A stretch of 64,000 nucleotides of DNA from Plasmodium coatneyi (Eukaryota > Apicomplexa > Aconoidasida > Haemosporida > Plasmodiidae), in contig NC_033569.1 of the NCBI RefSeq assembly GCF_001680005.1, positions 248,001-312,000 of the forward strand, read 5' to 3'. The position numbers were made by a program, and so were the translations under genes. Under the pieces are notes generated by a model. That model did no database searches and was not told where the DNA came from. It saw only the letters and a program-made list of their open reading frames with translations. Shown piece after piece: positions 42,453-51,975 of the stretch (positions are counted from its first letter, which is position 1; the number at the start of each line of letters is the position of its first letter).

Positions 42453-43715
42453 ATGCTTTACCTGTCTGCGCTTTTCCTAACTCGTGTTGTACTCCTTTTT
42501 GGCCTCTTCCATGTGTTTTTCTTTTTTCACCTCCTGCAACTTCTGCGCCCCTCATCATGCTACCAACTCTGGAGTCCCGTCAGTGACTCCCCGGGCAAAC
42601 CCCTTTGCCTGAACAAATTAAAAAATTATGAACAGGTCAGAAAAAAAAACTCCCCTTTTTCTCTTAATTTAAAATGTGTGCAAGGGGCAAGCGCAAATAA
42701 AACAAGGGAACCACGCCAGGGGGGAAAAGCAAAAGTATCCATTCTGATTACCTCTCCCGAGGGCGCCAAAATTTATAGATTTGTCACCATACTGCTCATC
42801 TACAATTTGATAAAAGGACAAGCGGAAGAGGAGTCCCCGTTGGGGAGGAATCGTCACGTCGATAACGATGCAGTAAGTGAAGTCCTGAACTTCCCCATCG
42901 TATCCATCGGCAAATCCTGCAACGCTGTCCTCAACAATGATGACACAAGAGGGGACCTCTACGATAAGTTCCAAAGTTTAGTGAAAGAATTCCCAAAGTT
43001 CAAAATAAATCAGCAGGAGTTCCACCAACTGAACAAAACCGTTAAAAGTTTGAACGTCGTCTTCACCCCCAGCAAGGCCAATTCGGTAACCCTGCGCAAC
43101 GAATTAATTGCCAATTTGGAGAAGCACAAAAGGGAGGGGACCCTCAACACAGAGAACATTATCTGGGTTGCCTCATCCATTAGCAAGTCCAATTTTAGCA
43201 ATAAAAAAAAAAATGAGTTTACCCCGTTGGGCAGGAAAGAAGAAAAAAAACTGGACCCTTTAACCATCACAAGAATCAACTGCTACGATACCAAAAAAGT
43301 TACATACAGTAGAAACCAAATTGCGATTGGGAAAAAGTCCATTATATGCCTAATGAGCAACAGCACGGTGGCTTCCTTTTTCCAAAACTTTGGAAACGAT
43401 TTTGCCGCCACGCTCTGCATGGGAAGAAATTCATACATTCTCGCAAAAAAATTAAATTTCAAATACGTCCATTATCCGGAAGACTCAAAAATGGAATCCT
43501 TTCTGAGCATGTTAATAAAGTTGTATAACGAATTAGGGGATAGATACGGAACACGGTACGATGTTGTGCTGACGCGGGAGAAAGGCAAAAATGACTACTT
43601 GGGGAGAGCCTTCACTAAGCAAGGGATTCCCTACCGAGTTGTCCCATGCATAAGGACACACTATCACGGGGACGGGATTCGATTGCTCTACTCCATCCTC
43701 TCATCGAAGGTGTAA
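42453..43715 (+). CDS. UROS: Uroporphyrinogen-III synthase, apparently circularly permuted
   Basis: ATG 42453 gives 420 residues; the frame extends upstream only to a TTG. Residues 2-30 are a strong hydrophobic signal sequence, then a basic polar stretch, together like an apicoplast leader. The enzyme part starts near 94 with Ile-Leu-Ile-Thr-Ser-Pro-Glu-Gly-Ala-Lys. It continues with an Ile-Gly-Lys-Ser-Cys helix, Val-Phe-Thr-Pro-Ser-Lys-Ala (about 202-208) and Arg-Ile-Asn-Cys-Tyr-Asp-Thr. Then come Ser-Asn-Ser-Thr-Val-Ala-Ser-Phe-Phe and a Met-Gly-Arg-Asn...Tyr-Pro-Glu segment (about 322-340). These follow the plant-type HemD order. The Val-Leu-Thr-Arg-Glu-Lys-Gly-Lys-Asn strand-helix that opens ordinary HemD proteins comes last (about 370-420). 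In this fold the native ends meet in one domain, so a permutation is feasible. The enzyme closes hydroxymethylbilane to uroporphyrinogen III in haem synthesis. Confidence 0.85.
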   Translation: MLYLSALFLTRVVLLFGLFHVFFFFHLLQLLRPSSCYQLWSPVSDSPGKPLCLNKLKNYEQVRKKNSPFSLNLKCVQGASANKTREPRQGGKAKVSILITSPEGAKIYRFVTILLIYNLIKGQAEEESPLGRNRHVDNDAVSEVLNFPIVSIGKSCNAVLNNDDTRGDLYDKFQSLVKEFPKFKINQQEFHQLNKTVKSLNVVFTPSKANSVTLRNELIANLEKHKREGTLNTENIIWVASSISKSNFSNKKKNEFTPLGRKEEKKLDPLTITRINCYDTKKVTYSRNQIAIGKKSIICLMSNSTVASFFQNFGNDFAATLCMGRNSYILAKKLNFKYVHYPEDSKMESFLSMLIKLYNELGDRYGTRYDVVLTREKGKNDYLGRAFTKQGIPYRVVPCIRTHYHGDGIRLLYSILSSKV

Positions 43716-43865
43716 AAAAAAAAAGGTGGGGGAAATAATACGCACCACGCAGGATGGGAAGGAGGAATTACGAAACCCCCCTTTTTACAAAATCATCACA
43801 CAAAAATGCACACAAAAAAGAACGCACAGAAGCACACACAAAAATACACACACAAAAATGCACAC

Positions 43866-46049
43866 TCAAATGGAACACTTTTGGAACTCCTCCAGGAGCT
43901 CTGAAAATTTGTCATTTTTATCCGACGCTATGAACTTGCCGGATGGGTCATACGGGGCCCCATTGAAGACGTCTATGTTCGTGCTGAAAGAAACATCCAC
44001 TTCCTTCCCCCAACTGACTCCGTCATAGGAAGGAAAATAATTTTCCACGTTTTCTAAATCTTCGTAATTGTTTATACTGTGGAGCGTATCGTTCGTCGCG
44101 TCGGTGCTGTTCTTTGTGAAGTTTGTTTCGTCCAAACTGGGTGTATACTTAAAGGGCTCATTATTCGTTGCGTCTTTAAAAAAATTGATATGCTTAAAAT
44201 TGGCTAGATCTTTTTCGAATAGGTCGTAATTGGTTCCTTCTGAGTGTCCATCCTGAGTTGGTTCACCTCCTGGCGCCACGGGCCAGTTGTCTCCTTTGGA
44301 GGCGCTCCAGGGGTCGAAGAATTCGTCGAAGTCGGTTGGGCCCTGACTGGGGTTTGCCTTGGGGCCTCCGTTTAAGTTGGCCACCTGACTGGTCATTGGA
44401 ATGGATGATTGCTTCTTTGCGATTGGATCTGTGACTGCACCTCCGCTGTCGCTTCCAAACCCGGTGTCGAAATCAAACGTGTTCATCTCGCTATCCAAAG
44501 TTGTGTCCTTCAGGATGCTGTTTTTCTCCCAACTGGTGTCTTGGATCACGCGTTGTTGCTCCTCCGATTGGACGGTGTCCCCGTTCAGGTTCAGAAAATC
44601 CGCACTCAATTCCTTCTGAGTGGCGCCCCCAAGGTTGTCCACGCTGTCTGAACTTCCGATGCTGATCAGTTGGGCTTCCTTCGTGGTGCTACTCGGTTGG
44701 GTGGTGTTATCATCCTGTTGGGTCGCGTTACTCGGTTGAGTTGTGTTACTCTGTTGGGTGGTGTTATCATTCTGTTGGGTGGTGTTATCATTCTGTTGGG
44801 TGGTGTTATCATTCTGTTGGGTGGTGTTATCATTCTGTTGGGTGGTTGTACCATTCTGTTGACTGGTGGTATCATCCACCTTGGAAGGACCACTCGGTTG
44901 AGACGCCTTTTTCCTGAAGGGATCATTGGCCAGCACGCTCGGGGTGAAGAACTTGAAGAAGGGTCTGGGGGCAGTTTTAGGCACCTTCGTTTCGTATTTA
45001 TAGGAGGAGATCTTCACATCCAAAATACGGTCGTTGCTTATTTCGATCATCTCATTCTGTTTGTTGTTCAAATTCAGTTCATTAATTTTTTCGGAAATTT
45101 GGTTAACCATTTTTTTAACCTCACTGGGGATGTGCATAAACCAAAGTTTCAAGTCTGCGTAATTTTCCAAAATGAACAAAAGGGTTGTAGAATCTAGTCT
45201 CTTCTGTGGGTTCTTATTCAACGTCATTAGCAAAATAGACATGATCTTTTTTGAGTACTTAGAATGGTAGGGAATGGTGAAGCTTCCATTTATTATGGAG
45301 AGTAGGCTGTTCTGCTCATTTTGAAAAGGATGCACTTTAAAAAGAAGCAAATACAAAATACAACCAACCATCCAAAGGTCCACTTTGGAGGAAATCTCTC
45401 TATTGGCATACAAGTCAATTAATTCGGGAGGTCTATATATAAACGTCGTATCCCTTTCGATCTCCTCCTTCAAGACGTTTAGTGAATTTTTCGTCAAATC
45501 ATTTGGGTAAAACGAGTTGGACACACTATGTGAACAGAAGTCACAAATTTTATACACTCCATTTTTATCACAGAGGACATTCTCCAATTTTATGTCCCTA
45601 TGTATGATGGGTACCTCCTGCGTGTGTAAAAAATTTAACCCCTTCACTATATCTTTCAAAATTTTCACTATATGATTTTCCTTTATTTTGTCTTTATTTT
45701 TTTCAAATATATTTAGCAAATTTCCTCTCTCGCAAAACTCCATCAACATGAGCACTACTTTGTTGCCGTTCTCACTTATGATTGTCGATCCGAAATATTG
45801 GACGATGTTTTTATGTGGAGGTAAACTTTTCAGAATGTGAATTTCCTTCTCTGCCATTTGTAGCTTCTCCTTGTCTTGGCATATTGTCTTCTTTATTGTA
45901 TAAGATTTGTTTGTGTTTAAATCTTTGGCGAGATATACGAATGAGTAGGCCCCCTCAGACAGCAACTTTTCCTCCCTGATCGTCTTCCCGTTTATGTTGT
46001 ACACCTTCCCCCCGATCAGGGTCGTGCAGATGCTCCTCAGTTTAAGCAT
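43866..46049 (-). CDS. AAK1/GAK (NAK/ARK) family protein kinase
   Basis: ATG 46049 gives 727 residues. The kinase domain is at about 20-310: Ser-Glu-Gly-Ala-Tyr-Ser-Phe-Val-Tyr glycine loop (31-39), Thr-Ile-Lys-Lys (Lys53/54) and His-Arg-Asp-Ile-Lys-x-Glu-Asn (150-157). A Tyr-Arg-Pro-Pro-Glu-Leu activation-segment end (205-210) follows, matching the NAK family's Tyr-Arg-Ala-Pro-Glu. The magnesium-binding Asp-Phe-Gly is Asp-Phe-Cys (170-172); Asp is kept, so activity is likely. The C-terminal tail carries a Thr/Gln/Asn/Asp repeat, Asp-Pro-Phe near 376 and Asp-Pro-Trp near 579. In AAK1-type kinases such motifs bind the clathrin adaptor AP-2 ear. A role in clathrin-adaptor regulation is thus inferred. 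The end lies 150 bases from the synthase stop, tail to tail. Confidence 0.88.
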   Translation of the reverse strand: MLKLRSICTTLIGGKVYNINGKTIREEKLLSEGAYSFVYLAKDLNTNKSYTIKKTICQDKEKLQMAEKEIHILKSLPPHKNIVQYFGSTIISENGNKVVLMLMEFCERGNLLNIFEKNKDKIKENHIVKILKDIVKGLNFLHTQEVPIIHRDIKLENVLCDKNGVYKICDFCSHSVSNSFYPNDLTKNSLNVLKEEIERDTTFIYRPPELIDLYANREISSKVDLWMVGCILYLLLFKVHPFQNEQNSLLSIINGSFTIPYHSKYSKKIMSILLMTLNKNPQKRLDSTTLLFILENYADLKLWFMHIPSEVKKMVNQISEKINELNLNNKQNEMIEISNDRILDVKISSYKYETKVPKTAPRPFFKFFTPSVLANDPFRKKASQPSGPSKVDDTTSQQNGTTTQQNDNTTQQNDNTTQQNDNTTQQNDNTTQQSNTTQPSNATQQDDNTTQPSSTTKEAQLISIGSSDSVDNLGGATQKELSADFLNLNGDTVQSEEQQRVIQDTSWEKNSILKDTTLDSEMNTFDFDTGFGSDSGGAVTDPIAKKQSSIPMTSQVANLNGGPKANPSQGPTDFDEFFDPWSASKGDNWPVAPGGEPTQDGHSEGTNYDLFEKDLANFKHINFFKDATNNEPFKYTPSLDETNFTKNSTDATNDTLHSINNYEDLENVENYFPSYDGVSWGKEVDVSFSTNIDVFNGAPYDPSGKFIASDKNDKFSELLEEFQKCSI
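44751..44843 (-). repeat. 21-bp in-frame tandem repeat coding Thr-Thr-Gln-Gln-Asn-Asp-Asn
   Basis: Four essentially perfect copies of a 21-base unit, with degenerate copies on both sides to about 44690 and 44880, inside the AAK1-like kinase tail. Near-identity of the copies suggests recent slippage and likely length polymorphism between isolates. Confidence 0.9.
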
Positions 46050-46424
46050 TTTGCTTCGCTAGCTGATTCGGATGTTGGCACTGGTTCCCCGGGGGAGCGG
46101 TCACTACACAGCCAAACTTCCACACATAGCAGTTGCAACTTCAGTACTCTGTGTGCGCGATTTTCTTCTTGGCGAGTCAGTACAACGGGACATTTACTCG
46201 CTTAAAAAGAAAAGGCAACAAATTATGGGTGACGTAAAAAAAAAAAAAAAAAAAAGGCAAATAAATTAAACACACGCATGGGTGTGGTGAACGGAAAATG
46301 GAAAAAAGGACGATTTTAAAAAAAGGCGGACTTAAACAAAAACAAACATTAAGGGGATGAAAAAAAAACGGCCAGTTCTGTCTTTTGCGATGCGCGAGTG
46401 GTGGCCATTCAGTTCAGACATGTT

Positions 46425-46455
<31 letters not shown>

Positions 46456-49400
46456 CAAATATACACATAAATATACATACACATACACGTCACTACGTTC
46501 GCATTGCGTTCGCATCACCTTCGCATTCCACTCACGTATGTGGAGAAAATGATGATTCGCAAACTGGGCCACCCATTTGCGAGGCGCTCCCTCCAAAATT
46601 GCAGCGGCGAGCACGTGTGTCTGTGCATACGCATATACATCTGCTTGCGCCCCTCTGCAAATGAAAAGGGCCCCAATTGGCAGCACGGACAGTCAATTAA
46701 CACCCGCTTTATTCTTCCAGCTGTCCTCAAAAAAGTTGCATGACCGCAGGTGTCCTCGCGTATGCCATGCGTAGCGTATACGTACATATGCGTGTATATA
46801 TCCTCATACTTACGTTTGGATATATGCATATACATACATGCACACATGCACGAATAGCCACTCGTTCGAAGTTCTCTCATCTGTCCTACTTCCCACACTC
46901 CTTTATACAAATGGACGTTCACAAAAATTAAAAGGACATAGCGTTGACGAGTCCCATTCTACATGAACACTTCAAATTGAAAAAAAAAAAAAAAAAAAAA
47001 AAAAAAGTGTACACGAATTTACACATATAAACATTTCCTTAGGTCTGCCTCCACACATGAACACAAAATGCATTTGCCATTTTAGACATGCGCACGTGAA
47101 GGCGTGAATACGGGGATATTTTTAGCATGTACATACACGCGTAACTTATGCGCCAGTCCACAGGGGGGAAGGCCGCCCGACGTGTCTGTCGCACACGTTG
47201 GGTGATGTATAAGCGGATTAACACGGCGAAATAACGCAGCGGTAAAACCCAATGCGGAAGGATCGCGAGGGCGGAACGTTCAACTCGACATGAACACACA
47301 AACGGGCAAAAAAAAGCAAAACAGAAAAAACACGCAAAAACATACAAACAAAAGGAGGAGAAACAAAGCGAGCAGAAACACCAAAAAAACATCCATTTAA
47401 GCATATGCTCGAAAAATCTGTTCGCCCAATTTTTTGTGGGCAAAAGGGGAAGAATACCAAACTGGGGATGTTTTTACGCGACAGACGTATGTTCACCTTT
47501 TTTTTTTTTGCGTGCTGAGCATGCGCTGTGGGGTGTGAGGGTTTTCTAATGAGATGTCGTGCCGATGTAACGACCCAGTCGTGTAGTGGTCACGCGCCAT
47601 GTGCCTGTTTGGCCAACGTCTTCCTTCTCCGCATTTTTAAAGGTCATCAATTTTGGGGATGCGACGCGGGGCATACGGGCGTTCGCATCACCTTATGTAT
47701 ATATGCGTAACTATGTGTATATATAGCTATGCGACAACGTACTGACCTCTGTCGTCTGTGCATGTAGGTATATTTTGGGCTGGCTTTATCCACACCTGCG
47801 TAACACATCCGTAACGGTCACGCTGCTCCTGTTTATTGCCCACGTTTGTATCTGCCCTTTAGCGACATCCGAAACGGTGCGTGTCAACTAGGCGCTGCTC
47901 CATCACGAGGGGCACTTCTCAGAGAAGAATGTGCCTACGTGGAGTTACAACTCACCAAAGGTGAAGCAACAAAAAAGGGAGTAACTGTTTCCCCACCCAC
48001 GATGATGTCGTTATGAAGGGGGGGAGTAAAAACGTTGGCGTACTTTTTGCGCTTGAATAGGTGCCGCTACAGCTGTTATGTGACTTCAATGTGTGGGTTA
48101 TTCGTAAAATGAGCGATATACTCCCGGCTTGTTTCCATTCGAACGTTTGCCTTTTGCATTTTTAATACTGTTGGTAAGGTTTAATGTAAAAAAGCTGTTT
48201 TTTTTTTTTTTTTTTAAAATACCTTACATGTTCAGGCGATTTTTAGCTTTTTTTTTTTTTTTTTTGCCAAAATTTTCTTGGCTGTTCATATTTTTTATCC
48301 ATTAGGCTCATACGCAAAGTTGGCCAAATGTGGGGAGATTAATCCCCATCTCGTTATGTAACACAACTTTTGTCACTTCAGGGGTGGGGTGAGGTACACT
48401 CGAGCAACTTCCCCCGGGTGTGCACACGTGAATGCCCCTGGTAGGTGGGTTGTAATGGTAATATGTGTTAAACGTGAGTATGGTCTAACGTCGCACTTGC
48501 TCGGGGGCTCCGTGGAGACAGTAGGGCAGCACACCAATCGCATAAATTCTACACACCCATCCGGTGGAAACTCCGTTTGGCTGTCCACCGCCTGACTTGT
48601 TCATAACATTCTGCGAAAAATTGGGAACAACGCTGTTAGCACATTTTTGTTAACGTTTCTTTTTGTACTTTTTAAAACTCGCCCTGCTAAATTGCCATCT
48701 GTAAGGCCCAGTTTGTGTAAAATAAAAATGAGTTAAAGCGGGAGGATTTGTTTCCCCGTTCACAATATGTTAACCGTTGTCCTGTCGTTAACTGATCCCC
48801 CGCCGATGGCTTGTCTACCGCCCACCATGTTACGCAAGCGCAGAAAAGCACACGAAGAGTCCCCCCTCTTAAAACGCGTTAATCCTCATTGAGGGAGTTG
48901 CTTCCTCCGCGACATCCTATCCTGAAAACGCACGCTGGGTTAAAAAAAAGTAAGGTCAATTGTTACAGTGGCGAAAAGTTGACGTGACAAATTATTTTAC
49001 ATTTTCATTTAAAATGTGGAACACAAAAAGTCAGCTGTACAAGAAAATGGGCAAACATTCCAGTAAAGTGTGCATACAGAGTTCCTCCCTGGTGTATGCC
49101 AAAGGGGGGTACCCCTATTTATATGTAACGTCATCGCCCGGTCGAAGAGTAAAATTAACCCCATGGGAGGAGTAACAAAAAAAAAAAAAAAAAATTCGTC
49201 GAACCATCTCAACATTTTTACACCCCCGTATATGCTCCTCCCGTGGAGGTACTTCTCCCCATCTACACACGTTCGTCATGCACACATGTTTCCATTTTTA
49301 TGATAAATAAAGGACACATAAAATGACCGCTTCAAACCAGCGCAGCGACGTGGACGTTATTTTTTCCGAGTGGTCCGTATGTTCACCAAGTGTAGTAAGT

Positions 49401-49473
49401 TCATCCACAAGCATGTGCAAAAAAGAAAAAAGGGTTGCTAATAGCACAACAAAGAAAGGGGTTGATAGGTCTT
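46050..49473. other. 3.4 kb gene-poor stretch upstream of the AAK1-like kinase
   Basis: Several A or T runs (near 46238-46255, 46423-46449, 46981-47006, 48200-48217, 48250-48265 and 49177-49193) and many CATGCACATA-like words. Frames of up to 135 codons (46515-46922, 47039-47443) overlap tracts and have skewed Cys/Phe or Tyr/Met composition. No RNA gene is recognised. Confidence 0.5.
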
Positions 49474-49829
49474 TCATTTTTCCCTCATCACTATGTCCCA
49501 TTTGAACCAAATCATGGCAATTATTGTAAGAAAAATAAAAAAAAACACCAGCTGGAGGGTATACCAGGATCATTTAACACAAAAAAGGAAGGTTCCTCTT
49601 ATTCGTTATTTTACCCCCCAGAACTTCGCCTAGAAACTCATTTCGTTGCGCCTGCCGTGGATATGTGGGTCATGCGGAGAAATGGCATCGATACGACATC
49701 GATCGACTTGGTGGCCGTCAAGGTGATTACCCCACCCGCATAATCATTATGACAGGCAGAGAGACAAATGGAAAGGATCACGAAACGGAAGAGCACGATT
49801 AAGCGAAGGAGCGAAGGCCTCCCCAACAT
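49474..49829 (-). CDS. Candidate two-exon gene for a 58-residue double-helix membrane protein
   Basis: Exon 1 (49829-49731) starts with ATG and codes a basic N-terminus and a hydrophobic helix rich in Leu, Ile, Val and Phe (residues 7-25), ending Tyr-Ala-Gly-Gly at a GTAATC donor. Exon 2 (49551-49474, CCTCCAG acceptor) joins in phase 0. It codes a second hydrophobic helix (34-50), then Trp-Phe-Lys-Trp-Asp and a short charged tail. Two-helix proteins of this size include PIG-Y and V-ATPase subunit e, but I recognise no family. The opposite strand is also open here, and part of the second helix comes from a T-rich run. Transcript support is needed before trusting it. Confidence 0.35.
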
Positions 49830-50109
49830 TGTAGCGTCACGATTGGGGCACTCGCCTTCATGGCAGAACACCTATTCTGTTAAAAGCGTCCCACCAACGA
49901 TTGGGCAGCACAACTGCATACATGCATAGATGTTTATGTATGCAGTGAATATGCTGCGCCTGCCCGTACACTGCACCTTTTTGCTTCTTTTTGCATGCGT
50001 TTTTTTTTTTATTTTTTTTTTCAGGATCATTTAGCTCATATCAGTGTAGCGCCCTTGACCCCCAATTAGCTACTCAGCTTCCACAGGGAACATAAAAAAG
50101 TTTCACACG

Positions 50110-50335
50110 TTACTTTTGCAAAACGAACTCTCCAAACGATTTTGCTTGCCATTCATATACTCCATGCTGATGATATTTTAAGGTACATCCCTCCTGCCAA
50201 AAAAAAGGAATTCCTTCCTGAGTGCACTTCTCCTCGTAGGTGAATATATATTCCACTACCCAGTGACCTTCTTTTTATTTTCTCTGCCATTCTTACCTTC
50301 GCGTAAATAACTACCTCTGTGAGGAGAACCTTCAA
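50110..50335 (-). CDS. Candidate 3' exons of a small unrecognised gene
   Basis: Two segments bounded by good splice signals: 50335-50297 (CTACAG acceptor, GAAG|GTAAGA donor) and 50193-50110 (T-rich tract, GGCAG acceptor, TAA stop). In phase 0 they read Leu-Lys-Val-Leu-Leu-Thr-Glu-Val-Val-Ile-Tyr-Ala-Lys, then a 27-residue tail with Gly-Val-Tyr-Glu-Trp and Gly-Glu-Phe-Val-Leu. A second phase is also open and can be reached from ATG 50492, so the frame is undecided. No start exon in phase 0 with a strong donor was found. It lies just upstream of FKBP35 on the other strand. Confidence 0.3.
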
Positions 50336-50569
50336 CTGTAGATCCTCCCCAAGCCAAGAAATAGAATCGGAAGGCGCTACTAATTTGTAAAGTTCCAGAA
50401 AGCGGATCGCTTCTAGATTTTTTCATTTCCGCTTGATTCTCGTATTTTCTGTGAGCTCGCTTGACAGTTCCGCTCGGTCGAAGCGTTTGCATTAGTTTAC
50501 GGTTGTAAACACGGTAAACACTACAGGTAGAGTTAACGCCACGAATAGGGCCAACAGAACCTACCCACG

Positions 50570-51478
50570 ATGGAGCAGGAGATCCACGAACAAGTACACC
50601 TAACGGAGGACGGCGGAGTGATCAAAACGATCCTCAGGAAAGGTGAAGAAGGAGAAGAAAATGTCCCCAAGAAGGGAAACGAAGTGACGGTACACTACGT
50701 AGGAAAACTCGAAAGCAACGGAAAAGTTTTCGATTCATCTGTTGAAAGAAATGTGCCCTTCAAGTTTCACCTAGGACAAGGAGAAGTAATAAAAGGATGG
50801 GATATCTGCGTAGCGTCGATGAAAAAAAATGAAAAATGTTCAGTCCGTCTGGATAGCAAGTACGGCTACGGAGAAGAAGGATGTGGAGAAAGCATCCCTG
50901 GGAACAGTGTGTTAATATTTGAAATAGAACTGCTGAGCTTTAGAGAAGCCAAAAAAAGTATATACGATTATACGAATGAGGAGAAAATTCAGGCAGCCTT
51001 TGATTTGAAAGAACAAGGAAATGAATTTTTCAAAAAAAATGAAATAAACGAAGCTATATCCAAGTATAAGGAAGCGTTAGACTTTTTCATGCACGCAGAC
51101 GATTGGGAGGGAGATTTATCTGAAAAAAAAAAAAACATCGAAATTATTTGCAACCTAAATTTGTCTACATGCTACAATAAGAATAAGGACTTCCCGAATG
51201 CCATCGCCCACGCGTCGAAGGTTTTAAAGTTTGACAAAAATAATGTTAAGGCGCTTTACAAACTGGGTGTCGCTAATATGCACTTTGGCTTTTTGGAGGT
51301 TGCCCGGGAAAATCTCTACAAAGCTGCTTCTCTAAACCCCAACAATGTGGAAATACGCAACTCCTATGACGCCTGCCTGAACAAATTGAAGGAGGCCCGC
51401 AAGAGGGACAAACTCACCTTCGGAGGAATGTTCGACAAGGGCATTCTCTACGAGGAGAAGAAGAGCAGCGCTAAGTGA
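50570..51478 (+). CDS. FKBP35: FK506-binding protein 35 (peptidyl-prolyl isomerase with TPR domain)
   Basis: ATG 50570 gives 302 residues, single exon. Residues about 20-128 form the FKBP domain, with Val-His-Tyr-Val-Gly, Lys-Val-Phe-Asp-Ser-Ser and Gly-Gln-Gly-Glu-Val-Ile-Lys-Gly-Trp-Asp (the FK506-pocket Val-Ile and Trp). Tyr-Gly-Tyr-Gly and Leu-Ile-Phe-Glu-Ile-Glu-Leu close the domain. A linker helix and three TPR repeats (about 145-265) follow, including Lys-x-Gln-Gly-Asn-Glu-Phe-Phe-Lys, then a basic tail. FKBP35 is the only FKBP described in Plasmodium, combining isomerase, chaperone and FK506-sensitive activities, and its TPR is reported to bind HSP90. All pocket residues I can identify are kept. 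Compared with what I recall of P. vivax, there are scattered N-terminal substitutions, so a sister species is more likely. Confidence 0.98.
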   Translation: MEQEIHEQVHLTEDGGVIKTILRKGEEGEENVPKKGNEVTVHYVGKLESNGKVFDSSVERNVPFKFHLGQGEVIKGWDICVASMKKNEKCSVRLDSKYGYGEEGCGESIPGNSVLIFEIELLSFREAKKSIYDYTNEEKIQAAFDLKEQGNEFFKKNEINEAISKYKEALDFFMHADDWEGDLSEKKKNIEIICNLNLSTCYNKNKDFPNAIAHASKVLKFDKNNVKALYKLGVANMHFGFLEVARENLYKAASLNPNNVEIRNSYDACLNKLKEARKRDKLTFGGMFDKGILYEEKKSSAK

Positions 51479-51975
51479 AGCGGTCACATGTAGTGAAAGG
51501 GTGCATCCTAATCACATCATATGCACACATGCAGAATATGCCTGTGAAATTCCCCCATACCGCATCACACCTCATTTTTGAGACCTTTCCGATTTAAATT
51601 CACCACAGGTGGTCAGCTCCCTTGCAATTTATGATTTCGCATGGGTTAAGGAGTTTAACGAATGGGGGTGCCAACCAGTTATCATACCTCTTGTTGACGT
51701 TTTACAATGAAGCAGTCTAACTATATGTGCAAATCGATATGTGTGCAAATGAGCATGTGCACATAGTAATATATGCACGCACGCATGCAACGTTACCTTC
51801 CCATGGTAGGGGGAACTTTGCAGTGAGGCCGCTCCCAATTAGGGAAGTGCATACCCCCACGTGTATGGATAGGCATTGCTACATTTTGCCACCATCCGTG
51901 CGAACATTTTTAATAACTTTTTTTTTTAACAAGTATATATCGTTGCAAGTGTATATCGTTGCCCGCACGCACCCC
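51479..51975. other. Convergent intergenic, FKBP35 / PIG-V
   Basis: 3' flanks only. They hold ATGTGCACATA-like words at about 51740-51790 and a short T run near 51918-51927. No coding signal is seen. Confidence 0.6.

Noticed and set aside
49323..49743. Plus-strand frame with Glu-Trp-Ser-Val-Cys-Ser-Pro-Ser, reminiscent of a thrombospondin repeat
   Set aside because: The CGxG part is missing, the rest lies in a different frame, and the opposite strand gives an equally plausible spliced reading. Too weak to call.
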